Source of the DNA: Saccharomonospora azurea NA-128
GTDB lineage: Bacteria > Actinomycetota > Actinomycetes > Mycobacteriales > Pseudonocardiaceae
DNA: 32,932 bases
Direction of reading: 5' to 3'
Assembly: GCF_000231055.2 (NCBI RefSeq)
Contig: NZ_CM001466.1
Location: 2,629,993 to 2,662,924 of the forward strand
Shown here: one piece after another, positions 8,030 through 15,417 of the stretch
Numbering within the stretch: the stretch's first letter is position 1
Layout: each line of letters begins with the position of its first letter
The notes under the pieces: model-generated
What the model saw: only the letters and a program-made list of their open reading frames with translations
Databases searched by the model: none
Told to the model about the DNA's origin: nothing
Position numbers and translations under genes: made by a program

Positions 8030-9025
8030 ATGTCGGAAAGAAGAGCGAGGTCCCCGCGCTGGCCCCTGAGCGCCGCCGTGGCGGCACTTGTCGTTCTCGC
8101 CACGGTGATCGCCGTCTTCTCACTCGATTCCGCGACGTCTCCGGCCATCGGCTCGCCGCCGCCCGGGTCCGCGAACGCACCGGCGAAGGCGCCCGCACCG
8201 ACGCGCGCGTCCGGAACCAACCCGTCGGGTCCCTCCCCGCGCCTCGACCCCGCTCCCACGGCCGTCCCCTCCCGCCTGCCCGCAGAACTGCTCGACGGCC
8301 ACGGCTTCGACGACGTCGGCGTGATGGTCGTCGACCGCGCCCGGCCGGGCGTCGTCCTGGCCCACAACGCCCACGAGCAGTTCACCTCCGCGTCACTGGT
8401 GAAGCTGCTCATGGCGTTCGAGGCCCTGGCACACGGCGAACCCGCCTCCGACGTCCACACCATGCTCGCCACGAGCCACGATCCGCTCGCGGGCGAGTAC
8501 TGGGTGCGCTACGGCGGTTCCGAACTCGTCGCGAACTGGGCGCAGCGCCTCGGCCTGCAGCACACCACGCCGCCCGAACGCCCCAACATGTGGGGCGACA
8601 CGCTCACCACGGCGGCCGACACGGTGGCGGTGTACGACTACGTGCTCCACGAGGCACCGCAACGGACCCGCGACGTGGTCCTGTCCGCGCTGCGGGCCGC
8701 CACCCCACTCGGCCACGACGGTTTCGACCAGTACTTCGGCATCCCCGAAGCCGCCCGGCGACAGGGGCTGTCCTTCGCCGTGAAGCAGGGTTGGGCGTGC
8801 TGCACCGACGACCGCATCCTGCACACGAGCGGGCTCGTGGGCACGGCCGGTGACCCGGACCGCTACCTCGTCGCGGTCCTCACCCGCAGTCCCCTTTCGA
8901 CCGGGTACGACACGGCGTCGACGAACGTCACCGCCTTCGTCGGGCGGGTCCTCGACACGGCCGGTGTGGACCACGATCGACCTCATCCCCCGACAACCCC
9001 GGTTCGAGACCCCGACCCCGGGTAA
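8030..9025 (+). CDS. Membrane-anchored beta-lactamase-fold serine hydrolase
   Basis: A 331-residue protein. Residues about 12-32 form an N-terminal hydrophobic anchor or signal peptide without a lipobox cysteine, followed by a proline/alanine-rich linker to about 82. The catalytic domain resembles class A beta-lactamases and penicillin-interacting enzymes: S122-L-V-K125 fits the SxxK nucleophile motif and K252-Q-G fits the KTG box. A possible SxN equivalent is S149-H-D. It probably acts on peptidoglycan or related substrates outside the membrane; true beta-lactamase activity is not shown. It is divergent from the sigma-factor operon, shares the CRP-like site, and is followed 9 bases later by a small membrane protein. 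Confidence 0.78.
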   Translation: MSERRARSPRWPLSAAVAALVVLATVIAVFSLDSATSPAIGSPPPGSANAPAKAPAPTRASGTNPSGPSPRLDPAPTAVPSRLPAELLDGHGFDDVGVMVVDRARPGVVLAHNAHEQFTSASLVKLLMAFEALAHGEPASDVHTMLATSHDPLAGEYWVRYGGSELVANWAQRLGLQHTTPPERPNMWGDTLTTAADTVAVYDYVLHEAPQRTRDVVLSALRAATPLGHDGFDQYFGIPEAARRQGLSFAVKQGWACCTDDRILHTSGLVGTAGDPDRYLVAVLTRSPLSTGYDTASTNVTAFVGRVLDTAGVDHDRPHPPTTPVRDPDPG

Positions 9026-9034
9026 CCCGGTGCC

Positions 9035-9586
9035 ATGTTGTCTTCCATCGCGCGCGGCGCCGCGGCAGGCGCCGCGGGAACCACGGCCCTGCACGCAGCG
9101 ACCTATCTGGACATGACGCTGCGCGGACGTCCCTCCAGCAGCACACCGCAGCAGACCGTCGACAAGCTCAGCGAGGCCGCCGGGACGCACATCCCGGGCG
9201 ACGCCGAACAGCAGGAGAGCCGCAAGTCCGGCCTCGGCGCGCTGCTCGGCATGGTCACGGGCACCACCGTGGGCGTCGGCTACGGGCTGCTGCACGGGAT
9301 GGGGTGGCGTCCCCCGATGCTGGTCGGCGGAGTCGTGGCGACGGTCGCGGCCATGGTGGGGTCGAACGCGCCCATGACGGCGTTGGGAGTGACCGACCCC
9401 AGGACGTGGAGCACGTCGGACTGGCTCAGCGACGTCCTGCCGCACCTCGCCTACGGGCTCGTCACGGCGGCCACCTTCGCGATGACCGAGGACGACCACC
9501 GTGCCCGCAAGCTCCGCAGGCGGATGCGCAAGGCGATGCGGGGCGGCAAGGGAGCGAAGTCCAACGTGCGCGCCCTGGCACCCTGA
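9035..9586 (+). CDS. Small multi-pass membrane protein of unknown function
   Basis: A 183-residue protein with four hydrophobic segments at about 4-20, 68-90, 94-118 and 136-150. The last is followed by a strongly basic cytoplasmic tail (ARKLRRRMRKAMRGGKGAK). Between segments 1 and 2 is a hydrophilic stretch with SSTPQQTVDKLSEAAG. I do not recognise a named family. It starts 9 bases after the serine hydrolase and is probably cotranscribed with it. It converges on the transketolase gene. Confidence 0.75.
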   Translation: MLSSIARGAAAGAAGTTALHAATYLDMTLRGRPSSSTPQQTVDKLSEAAGTHIPGDAEQQESRKSGLGALLGMVTGTTVGVGYGLLHGMGWRPPMLVGGVVATVAAMVGSNAPMTALGVTDPRTWSTSDWLSDVLPHLAYGLVTAATFAMTEDDHRARKLRRRMRKAMRGGKGAKSNVRALAP

Positions 9587-9619
9587 CCCGACCGCGCTTC
9601 CCGCCCGCCGGGTGCGGCC

Positions 9620-11479
9620 TCACCCCGACTCCGACATGAGGTCGCGCACCGCGTCGACCACCGAGTCGGCGTCGATACCGGCGTGACACAGTTGCTCGGC
9701 CGGCGTGGCCGAGCCCGGCAGGGCCAGCACTGCCAGCTTCAGCACCGCGGGCATCACGGTGGAACCGGTCAGCGCGTCGAGCACCGCGTCGCCGAGGCCG
9801 CCCTGGGGCCAGTGGTCCTCGACCGTGACTAGGCGCCCGGTGTCCGCCGCCGCCTGCCGCAGCGTCGCGACGTCCACCGGCTTGACCGAGTACAGGTCCA
9901 CGACCCGCGCCCGGACCCCCTCGTCGTCGAGCAACTCGGCCGCGCGCAGCGCCTCGTGCACGGTGATGCCCGCGGCCACGATCGTCACGTCGTCGGCCGC
10001 GGACGACCGCAGCACCTTGCTGCCCCCGATCGGGAATGTCTCCTCCGGCCCGTACACGACGGGCACCTCGCCCCGGGTCGTGCGGAGGTAGCGCAGGCCG
10101 GGGTGTTCGGACATCGCCGCGGTGAGATGTGCCGTGGAGTTCGCGTCGCACGGGTAGAGGACCGTGCTGCGCCACAACGCCCGGAACGCGGCGAGATCCT
10201 CCAGCCCCATCTGCGAGGGACCGTCGGCACCGATGCTCACGCCCGCGTGTGACCCGACGAGGCACAGGCCGACCCCGCTCACGGCGGCCATCCGGACGAA
10301 GTCGTACGCGCGGCTCCAGAAGGCGGCGAACGTGGCGGCGAACGGCGTCCAGCCGCGCACCGCCAGGCCGACCGCCGTCGCCGCCAGCTGCTGCTCGGCG
10401 ATGTAGCACTCGACGAACCGGTCGGGGTGTTCCGCCTCGAAGTAGGAGGTGCGCGTGGAGTCGCTGACCTCGCCGTCGAGCACCACCAGGTCGGGCCGCG
10501 CGTGCCCCATCGCGGCGAGCGCCTGGCCGAAGGCCGTGCGCGTCGAGACGTCGTGACCCTGCTCGTACACGGGGATGGCGAGATTCGACCCCGTCCCCGC
10601 GTCAGCGGGCCGGGTGGGCTGCTCGTACTCGGGCGCCGCCACGTCGACGCGGATCGCGCTGCGGCCACCCAACTCCGCGATGGCGGTCTCGGCGTCCGGC
10701 ACCGGTTTGCCGTGCGCGCCCTCGGCGTCCTCCACGGCCCGCACACCCTTGCCCTTGCGGGTGCGCGCGAGCACCGCGGTGGGTCGGTCGCTCTCCGCGG
10801 CCTCGGCGTAGGCGGCGTCGATCTGGTCCACGTCGTGGCCGTCGATCTCGACGGTGTGCCAGCCGAACGCGGCGATCCGGCGGGCGTAGGCGGCGGTGTC
10901 CCAGCCGTGCCGGGTGGGCCCGCGCTGGCCGAGGCGGTTCACGTCCACGATCGCCGTCAGGTTGCGCAGCCGCTCGTGCCCCGCGAACTCGAACGCCTCC
11001 CACATCGAGCCCTCGGCCAGTTCGCCGTCACCGCACAACACCCAGACCCGGAAGTCCCGGCGGTCGAACCGCAGGCCCGCCAGCGCGATCCCGGCGCCGA
11101 TGCCGAGGCCCTGCCCGAGCGATCCCGTCGCGACGTCCACCCACGGCAGCGCGGGCGTCGGGTGGCCCTGCAACCGGCTCCCGGAGGACCGATACCAGCG
11201 CAGCTCCTCCGACGACACCGCACCGGCCGCGACGTACATCGCGTACAGCAGCGGTGTGGCGTGCCCCTTCGAGAAGAGGAGGTGGTCGTTGGCGGGGTTC
11301 TGGGTGGCCTCGAAGTCGTAACTCAGGTGCCCGGCCAGCAACACGGCCATCAGATCCGCCGCCGACAACGACGACGTGGGGTGGCCGGACCCGGCGTAGT
11401 CCGCCGCCCGCACCGCGTCCACGCGGAGTTGCCTGCTCAGCGCCGAAAGCATGTCGTGATCCACCGTGGCGACGGACAT
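9620..11479 (-). CDS. tkt: Transketolase
   Basis: A thiamine-diphosphate enzyme that transfers two-carbon units between sugar phosphates in the non-oxidative pentose phosphate pathway. The 619-residue product is of the shorter, animal-like length rather than the roughly 660-700 residues of the usual bacterial enzyme. It has the N-terminal GSGHPTSSLSAADL block, the thiamine motif GDGELAEGSMWEAFEF with the terminal Asn in DVN (about 149-178), and the catalytic Glu in CYIAEQQ near 358. A C-terminal transketolase domain includes KPVDVATLRQAAADTGRLVTVEDHW. ATG 11479 is chosen because the upstream extension is arginine-rich and not family-like. It could be a second transketolase beside a main copy elsewhere. 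Confidence 0.93.
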   Translation of the reverse strand: MSVATVDHDMLSALSRQLRVDAVRAADYAGSGHPTSSLSAADLMAVLLAGHLSYDFEATQNPANDHLLFSKGHATPLLYAMYVAAGAVSSEELRWYRSSGSRLQGHPTPALPWVDVATGSLGQGLGIGAGIALAGLRFDRRDFRVWVLCGDGELAEGSMWEAFEFAGHERLRNLTAIVDVNRLGQRGPTRHGWDTAAYARRIAAFGWHTVEIDGHDVDQIDAAYAEAAESDRPTAVLARTRKGKGVRAVEDAEGAHGKPVPDAETAIAELGGRSAIRVDVAAPEYEQPTRPADAGTGSNLAIPVYEQGHDVSTRTAFGQALAAMGHARPDLVVLDGEVSDSTRTSYFEAEHPDRFVECYIAEQQLAATAVGLAVRGWTPFAATFAAFWSRAYDFVRMAAVSGVGLCLVGSHAGVSIGADGPSQMGLEDLAAFRALWRSTVLYPCDANSTAHLTAAMSEHPGLRYLRTTRGEVPVVYGPEETFPIGGSKVLRSSAADDVTIVAAGITVHEALRAAELLDDEGVRARVVDLYSVKPVDVATLRQAAADTGRLVTVEDHWPQGGLGDAVLDALTGSTVMPAVLKLAVLALPGSATPAEQLCHAGIDADSVVDAVRDLMSESG

Positions 11480-11566
11480 GGCTGTCGCATACCCGCTGCG
11501 GGAGCGCCGGAACCCGGCCCGCGCCCGCGACGAGAACCGGATCGCGCGCCTGCTACCCTCTTCCGC

Positions 11567-11656
11567 GGAGGATTGGCCGAGCGGCCTAAGGCGCACGATT
11601 GGAAATCGTGTTGGGTGTGAAAGCCCTCACGGGTTCGAATCCCGTATCCTCCGCCA
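11567..11656 (+). tRNA. tRNA-Ser (anticodon GGA)
   Basis: A class II tRNA with acceptor GGAGGAT paired to ATCCTCC, discriminator G and encoded CCA. The anticodon stem CACGA/TCGTG encloses the loop TTGGAAA, with anticodon GGA at 11601-11603. It has a long serine-type variable arm and the T arm GGGTTCGAATCCC. A likely -10 element TACCCT lies at 11554-11559. It marks the left border of the accessory region. Confidence 0.97.
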
Positions 11657-11660
11657 TCAC

Positions 11661-11694
11661 GACGCCGGGTTCCTCACCATGAGGGCCCGGCGTC
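11661..11694 (+). terminator. Hairpin terminator after tRNA-Ser
   Basis: GACGCCGGG (11661-11669) pairs with CCCGGCGTC (11686-11694), and an inner CCTCA/TGAGG stem closes on CCA. There is no T run, as is common in actinobacteria. The following 240 bases to the NERD gene contain no gene I can support. Confidence 0.7.
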
Positions 11695-11937
11695 GTCGCC
11701 TGTGCCGGCGTGTGTCGAATCTGTGTCTGGCCTTCCGCCGGGTCCTCACCCTCGTCGACGATCAGCGCCACCGCGGCATCCGGCACCGTGCGGGACCCGT
11801 GCACCGTCCACGACATCTGCGCCCAGCAACGTCTGGCTCATCCGGTGTGGTGTTCACCCCACGCAGCCTGGCAGTCCCAAGCCAATGCACTCGTTCGGCG
11901 GGACTGTGGTTGATCGGGTGATCACTAAGTTCATGGT

Positions 11938-12936
11938 GTGTTGGTGCGTGTGCAGCGAGGCCCTGGGGTCTCGGGGGAAGGACTGTCCGGCGCTGAAACC
12001 CAGGTGGTGAAGCAGTGGAGGTCGTGGACGGGCCAATACCAGCTGACCGGGCTGGCGTTGGTCAACGTCAACGTGCCTGACGACCGCGGGCGGGCGCGGC
12101 AGGTGGATGCGGTGCTGTTCTTCCCGCACGGCCTGGCCGTGGTCGAGATCAAGGGCTTCACCGAGCCGCAGTCGGGCACACTGCGGGTGCCGCTGAACGG
12201 CCCGCTCACCGTCGACGGCGAACCGGCCGCGCTGCACACCCTGTCCACCCGGAGTCCGCTGGAGCAGCTCAGGGGCGCACTGTTCGCGACGAAGAACGCC
12301 CTCCAAGCCGCCGAGATCGACCCGGGGTTCGTGGCCGGGTGGCTGGTGTTGGTGCCGCAGCCGAAGACCACCATCACGATCGACGATGCCAACACCAGCC
12401 TCGGGATCGAGGTCGTGTTGGGCAGGAACAAGAGCTTGCGGCACATGGTGCACCAGCTACGCCGCCGCACCAGCAGCCCGATGTGGAGCGCAGACCGGGT
12501 ACTGCAGGCCTGCGACGCCCTGGAGCTGGGCGCCCTCGCCCCCACCCGCGAGGAGCTACTCGCCGACGGCTTTCCCGACACCCTCCCCGCGGCCAACCGC
12601 CCCACCTCCGTGGCCGCTGTGCCCGCGGAGCCGAAGCAGACCCGGACCGTGAAGCCGGCTTCCTCCCCCGTGCCGCGGCCGCGGCCGAGGAAGACCACCC
12701 CGGCGCCTCGTCCGACGCCTCGTCCGGCTCCGAAACCGGCGGTTCCTGCGCCGCAGTACCGCACACCCGCGGGGCCACGCCCCCCAGCACAACGACCTTC
12801 GCGCCCGGCACGACCTGCGGCGCCGATGCTGGCCTCGGCACGGCGGGTCTGGCCCACCCTCGTGGTGCTGGCCGTCATCGCGATCCTGGCCACCGTGGCC
12901 TGCGTGGTGATCTACCAGGCCTTCCACAGCCACTGA
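11938..12936 (+). CDS. NERD domain protein with proline-rich linker and C-terminal membrane anchor
   Basis: About 332 residues. The N-terminal half is a nuclease-related (NERD) domain of the PD-(D/E)XK type, with D57 in RQVDAVLFF and E70-I-K72 in AVVEIKGF as the expected metal-binding and catalytic residues. A region from about 215 to 300 is rich in Pro, Arg and Lys. A single membrane segment (PTLVVLAVIAILATVACVVI) occupies about 305-325 at the very end, so it would be a tail-anchored protein with a cytoplasmic nuclease-like domain. The start is uncertain (GTG 11938 or nearby GTGs; ribosome site weak). NERD proteins occur in plasmids and defence contexts. It is the first gene after tRNA-Ser. 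Confidence 0.82.
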   Translation: MLVRVQRGPGVSGEGLSGAETQVVKQWRSWTGQYQLTGLALVNVNVPDDRGRARQVDAVLFFPHGLAVVEIKGFTEPQSGTLRVPLNGPLTVDGEPAALHTLSTRSPLEQLRGALFATKNALQAAEIDPGFVAGWLVLVPQPKTTITIDDANTSLGIEVVLGRNKSLRHMVHQLRRRTSSPMWSADRVLQACDALELGALAPTREELLADGFPDTLPAANRPTSVAAVPAEPKQTRTVKPASSPVPRPRPRKTTPAPRPTPRPAPKPAVPAPQYRTPAGPRPPAQRPSRPARPAAPMLASARRVWPTLVVLAVIAILATVACVVIYQAFHSH

Positions 12937-13031
12937 CCCCACCGGGGCGCAAGGAAACCGTGCTGCCGCGAGAGGGGTCTCTGGGCGGCTCTATGACCAC
13001 CGAATCCTGGTGGAAGGAACGTGGCGGGAGA

Positions 13032-13116
13032 GGCCCTGGACATGCGTCAGGCCAGGGTCCGGGTCTACCCCCGGCAGCACCTGGCCTGGCGACTCGCCCA
13101 CCACCCACGGTGGCGA
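13032..13116 (+). other. Hairpin-rich intergenic DNA between NERD and Abi genes
   Basis: The gap 12937-13140 holds several potential stems. GGCCCTGG (13032-13039) pairs with CCAGGGTCC (13052-13060, one bulge). TCGCCCACC (13094-13102) pairs with GGTGGCGA (13109-13116, one bulge). These may terminate the NERD transcript or be the 5' part of a longer structured RNA leading into the hairpin at 13147. Short reading frames here have no support. Confidence 0.35.
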
Positions 13117-13140
13117 ACTGATGCACTGCCCTGCGGCAAA

Positions 13141-13200
13141 GAAAAACCCCGGGTGCATGCCGTAGCAGAGGCTTACCCGGGGAGTACCAGACCAAAGTAT
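13141..13200 (+). ncRNA. Putative AbiF-associated structured RNA
   Basis: Immediately upstream of the Abi-family gene, CCCCGGGT (13147-13154) and ACCCGGGG (13175-13182) form a perfect 8-bp stem. Inside it, GCC (13159-13161) and GGC (13170-13172) can close a GTAGCAGA loop. A single-stranded tail AGTACCAGACCAAAGTA follows, up to 8 bases before the likely start codon. An A-rich run (AAAGAAAAA) precedes the stem. Abi_2/AbiF toxin genes are known to be preceded by a conserved structured RNA (the abiF RNA motif) that acts as antitoxin. Assignment to that class is by position and hairpin form; I could not align it. Ends are approximate. Confidence 0.55.
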
Positions 13201-13207
13201 CCCTTCC

Positions 13208-13930
13208 GTGCCGTATCACCAAGTCGCCCCACCGCCGTCGCTGTCGGGCCTGCTGTCGGTCGAGCGCATGGGCACCTTCGAGCGACTCGCCCGTCAACAG
13301 AGCGCCACGGCCCTGGAGCTCTACGTGCTCGATGTCGAGCTGTCCTCGGCGTTCATGGCTGATCTGGCGTTGGCGGAGGTGATCCTGCGTAACGCCATGA
13401 ACGACCAGCTCAGCGCGTATTTCGGCGCGCGCTGGTACCGGCTGGACCATCTGTTCGACAAACGGTCCCGGGCCGCGATCAAACGCGCGTGGAGAGACGG
13501 CAAATGCGCCGACGACGCCCCGCCCGGCAAACTGATCGCCCAGCTCACGCTCGGATTCTGGGTCAACCTGCTCGACTCCGGCGGCCGAGCCGACCAGCCC
13601 CCGCACGACCGCAAGTGCTCCTACGACAACCTGCTGTGGCGGCCCTGCCTGCGACTGGCCTTCCCCCACGGCACCGGCAAGCGCAGCGACCAGCACACCC
13701 TCGCCAAACGTGTCCACACCCTGCGCAACCGGGTCACCCACCACGAACCCGTGATCGGCGGCATCCCCATCCCCGGCACCCGGCGCCGCCGAACCCTGCC
13801 CGACGCCCACCACGACATCCTGACCTTGATGGGCACAATCGATCCGGGCTTGGCCGACTGGATGCACCGCCACAGCCGAGTCCCCGCGCTGCTCGCCGCC
13901 ACCAGCGAGCCCGCCCAAGGCCTGCCGTAA
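13208..13930 (+). CDS. Abi family (AbiF/AbiD-like, Abi_2) HEPN protein
   Basis: A 240-residue protein of the Abi_2 type. The N-terminal half has the family pattern LSSAFMADLALAEVILRNAMNDQLS (middle part) near 45-69. The C-terminal half holds the HEPN ribonuclease motif R173-N-R-V-T-H178 in LRNRVTHHEP, which is Rx4H, the catalytic pattern of these RNases. Such proteins mediate abortive infection or act as toxins by cleaving RNA, and are related to the ancestors of Cas13. The start is GTG 13208 without a ribosome site, or ATG 13268 with a shortened N-terminus. The adjacent RNA hairpin suggests an RNA-controlled toxin. Confidence 0.85.
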   Translation: MPYHQVAPPPSLSGLLSVERMGTFERLARQQSATALELYVLDVELSSAFMADLALAEVILRNAMNDQLSAYFGARWYRLDHLFDKRSRAAIKRAWRDGKCADDAPPGKLIAQLTLGFWVNLLDSGGRADQPPHDRKCSYDNLLWRPCLRLAFPHGTGKRSDQHTLAKRVHTLRNRVTHHEPVIGGIPIPGTRRRRTLPDAHHDILTLMGTIDPGLADWMHRHSRVPALLAATSEPAQGLP

Positions 13931-13981
13931 ACACGCGGCGGATGCGGACACCGTCCGCAGCATCGGCGGCATGCACGTGTT
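13930..13981. terminator. Bidirectional hairpin between convergent HEPN genes
   Basis: An inner stem TGCGGAC (13943-13949)/GTCCGCA (13953-13959) with loop ACC sits inside an outer AACACG (13930-13935)/CGTGTT (13976-13981) pair. It exactly fills the gap between the Abi gene stop and the stop of the convergent HEPN-motif gene, as expected for a shared terminator. Confidence 0.6.
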
Positions 13982-14494
13982 CTAGGGATTGGGGCCCGGC
14001 AACCACGTTGTCGGTCGCAGTGCCTCGATCTCCTGGCGGGTCTGCTCGTCCAGGTCGTTGACGTCGGGCACGCCGATCGAGCGCCCGTGCTGCTCGAGCC
14101 GATCAAGCAGAGTGTCGAGGCGGTCGGCGATTCGCGTGAGCTGGACGCCGGCAGTCTCGCGGTTAGCTTGCGACGGCGTGACGAGGAAGTACTCGCGCAG
14201 GTAGTGATGCGCAAGGTAGTTGCGAGCCATCACAGCTTGGTCGCACTCGACGACCACGTCGTCTGGCCAGTGTTCTTGGGTCCGCAGACCGCGCCACATC
14301 TGACCGAAGGTGGTGGCGTTCCATCGCTCGACCTGGGCCATGCCTTGGTCGAGGGTGGTGCCGCTCTTGAAGCTGCGCGCAAGAAATCCCCACAGGACCA
14401 TCTCGAGGATCTGGAACTTGTGCATGATCTCGCCGTAGGCGCCGTAGATGACGAACTGGTCGACGCCTTCCGGGTCAGGCGGGAGGTCGTTCAC
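13982..14494 (-). CDS. HEPN-motif hypothetical protein
   Basis: A 170-residue soluble, mostly helical protein I cannot place in a named family. Residues 91-96 (RNYLAH, within ARNYLAHHYLREYF) fit the HEPN Rx4H ribonuclease motif, and the position at the start of a helix in a helical protein agrees. The C-terminus has a coiled-coil-like stretch, QLTRIADRLDTLLDRLEQHG, then a Gln/Glu/Arg-rich tail. GTG start with a weak ribosome site. It faces the Abi gene tail to tail and lies beside a fragment of another HEPN family, so a defence or toxin role is inferred. No partner antitoxin gene is visible. Confidence 0.72.
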   Translation of the reverse strand: MNDLPPDPEGVDQFVIYGAYGEIMHKFQILEMVLWGFLARSFKSGTTLDQGMAQVERWNATTFGQMWRGLRTQEHWPDDVVVECDQAVMARNYLAHHYLREYFLVTPSQANRETAGVQLTRIADRLDTLLDRLEQHGRSIGVPDVNDLDEQTRQEIEALRPTTWLPGPNP

Positions 14495-14549
14495 GCGGCG
14501 AGACTAGTACGTCAACGACTACTCGGATTGGGCATCAACGCGACGGTGC

Positions 14550-14745
14550 TTACCTGATTGACTCAACGACTGCTGTGTCGACCCATCGGGCAAGGATGCT
14601 GAACGCGGCCAGTTGCTCCAGCGCCTCGTTCTCAGCCAGTTCGTCACCTTCATCATGGGCGTTCGGGTTACGGATGGCGGAGTAGACGCCACGCGCGAAG
14701 TTGCCTGCGCCGTCATGCAGGCTGCGGAAAGTGTCACTCGATCCC
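14550..14745 (-). pseudogene. C-terminal remnant of a TIGR02391-type HEPN protein
   Basis: A minus-strand frame ending at the TAA at 14550-14552 encodes about 65 residues that look like the end of the TIGR02391 (Hypoth_Ymh) family: FRSLHDGAGNFARGVYSAIR, then NPNAHDEG, then EALEQLAAFSILARWVD. The segment contains another Rx4H motif (RNPNAH). No start codon or N-terminal domain is present; upstream the frame runs directly into the end of the permease gene at 14749. It is therefore a truncated relic rather than a gene. Confidence 0.65.
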
Positions 14746-14748
14746 GCG

Positions 14749-15417
14749 TTACTGACTGCGTCGTTGGGCGAAGGCTGTGGAACCTCGGGTGTGCGCGTGC
14801 ACGGTCACGGCGATCAGCGTCAGGAGGAGCGTGGCGACGAGGGGGTAGTGCGGCCAGGTGTCGGGCAGTGGGAAGCGCAGGCCACTGGTGGGGGTGTAGT
14901 GGCGGGTGACGGGTTCGAGGCTGTTGAGCGCGGCGGTGCCGAGCCAGAGGAGCAGTCCGGTCGCTCCGGCGATCGTGGGGCCCGCCAGGGGAGAGAGGGT
15001 GAACACGAGAGCGGCGATGAACGTCGTGTTCAGCGTGGAGACGGCGAGGAGTTCGCCCACGGAGGTGATGTCGTACTGCTCCGCCGAGGGGTGCAGTTCC
15101 AGGGTGAGCGTGGAGAGCGCGATTACCAGTGGAGCACAGGCGATTCCGGCGAGGGCTGCGGTCGCGGCGGGAATGGCGGTGCGGGGCCCGCCGGCGGTGC
15201 GTTCCCATTCCCAGAACCGTGGCCGGAGTGCCGTCGCGGCGAGGATGGCACAGACGATGCCGCAGGCATCCGCGAGCGGCAGAGACACGGGACCGTGGTT
15301 GGGGTTGAGGTGGAGGTCGATGACCCGGCCGGACAAGGCCATGCCGAGTACGGCGAGGACGACCACACCGGCGAGGACGAGGTGGGCGCGTCGGTAGCGC
15401 AGCAGGATCGAGGTCAT
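14749..15417 (-). CDS. ABC transporter membrane protein (short permease)
   Basis: A 222-residue membrane protein with about six hydrophobic segments (near 12-30, 48-62, 80-102, 122-140, 146-162 and 190-210) and a proline-rich loop between the last two. It has no ATP-binding motifs. Its ATG overlaps the stop of the upstream permease by 4 bases (ATGA), so the two are translationally coupled. It is the last gene of an ATPase-permease-permease operon. Substrate unknown. The adjacent HEPN relic begins directly after its stop. Confidence 0.82.
   Translation of the reverse strand: MTSILLRYRRAHLVLAGVVVLAVLGMALSGRVIDLHLNPNHGPVSLPLADACGIVCAILAATALRPRFWEWERTAGGPRTAIPAATAALAGIACAPLVIALSTLTLELHPSAEQYDITSVGELLAVSTLNTTFIAALVFTLSPLAGPTIAGATGLLLWLGTAALNSLEPVTRHYTPTSGLRFPLPDTWPHYPLVATLLLTLIAVTVHAHTRGSTAFAQRRSQ

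Noticed and set aside
11586-11816. Minus-strand frame containing EDTGFEPVRAFTPN
   Set aside because: This is the familiar spurious translation across a tRNA-Ser gene, not a protein.
13021-13362. Small plus-strand frame with a GGAAGGAA ribosome-like site leading through the RNA hairpin into the Abi gene
   Set aside because: The frame crosses the hairpin and overlaps the Abi frame; sequence looks non-coding despite the ribosome-like site.
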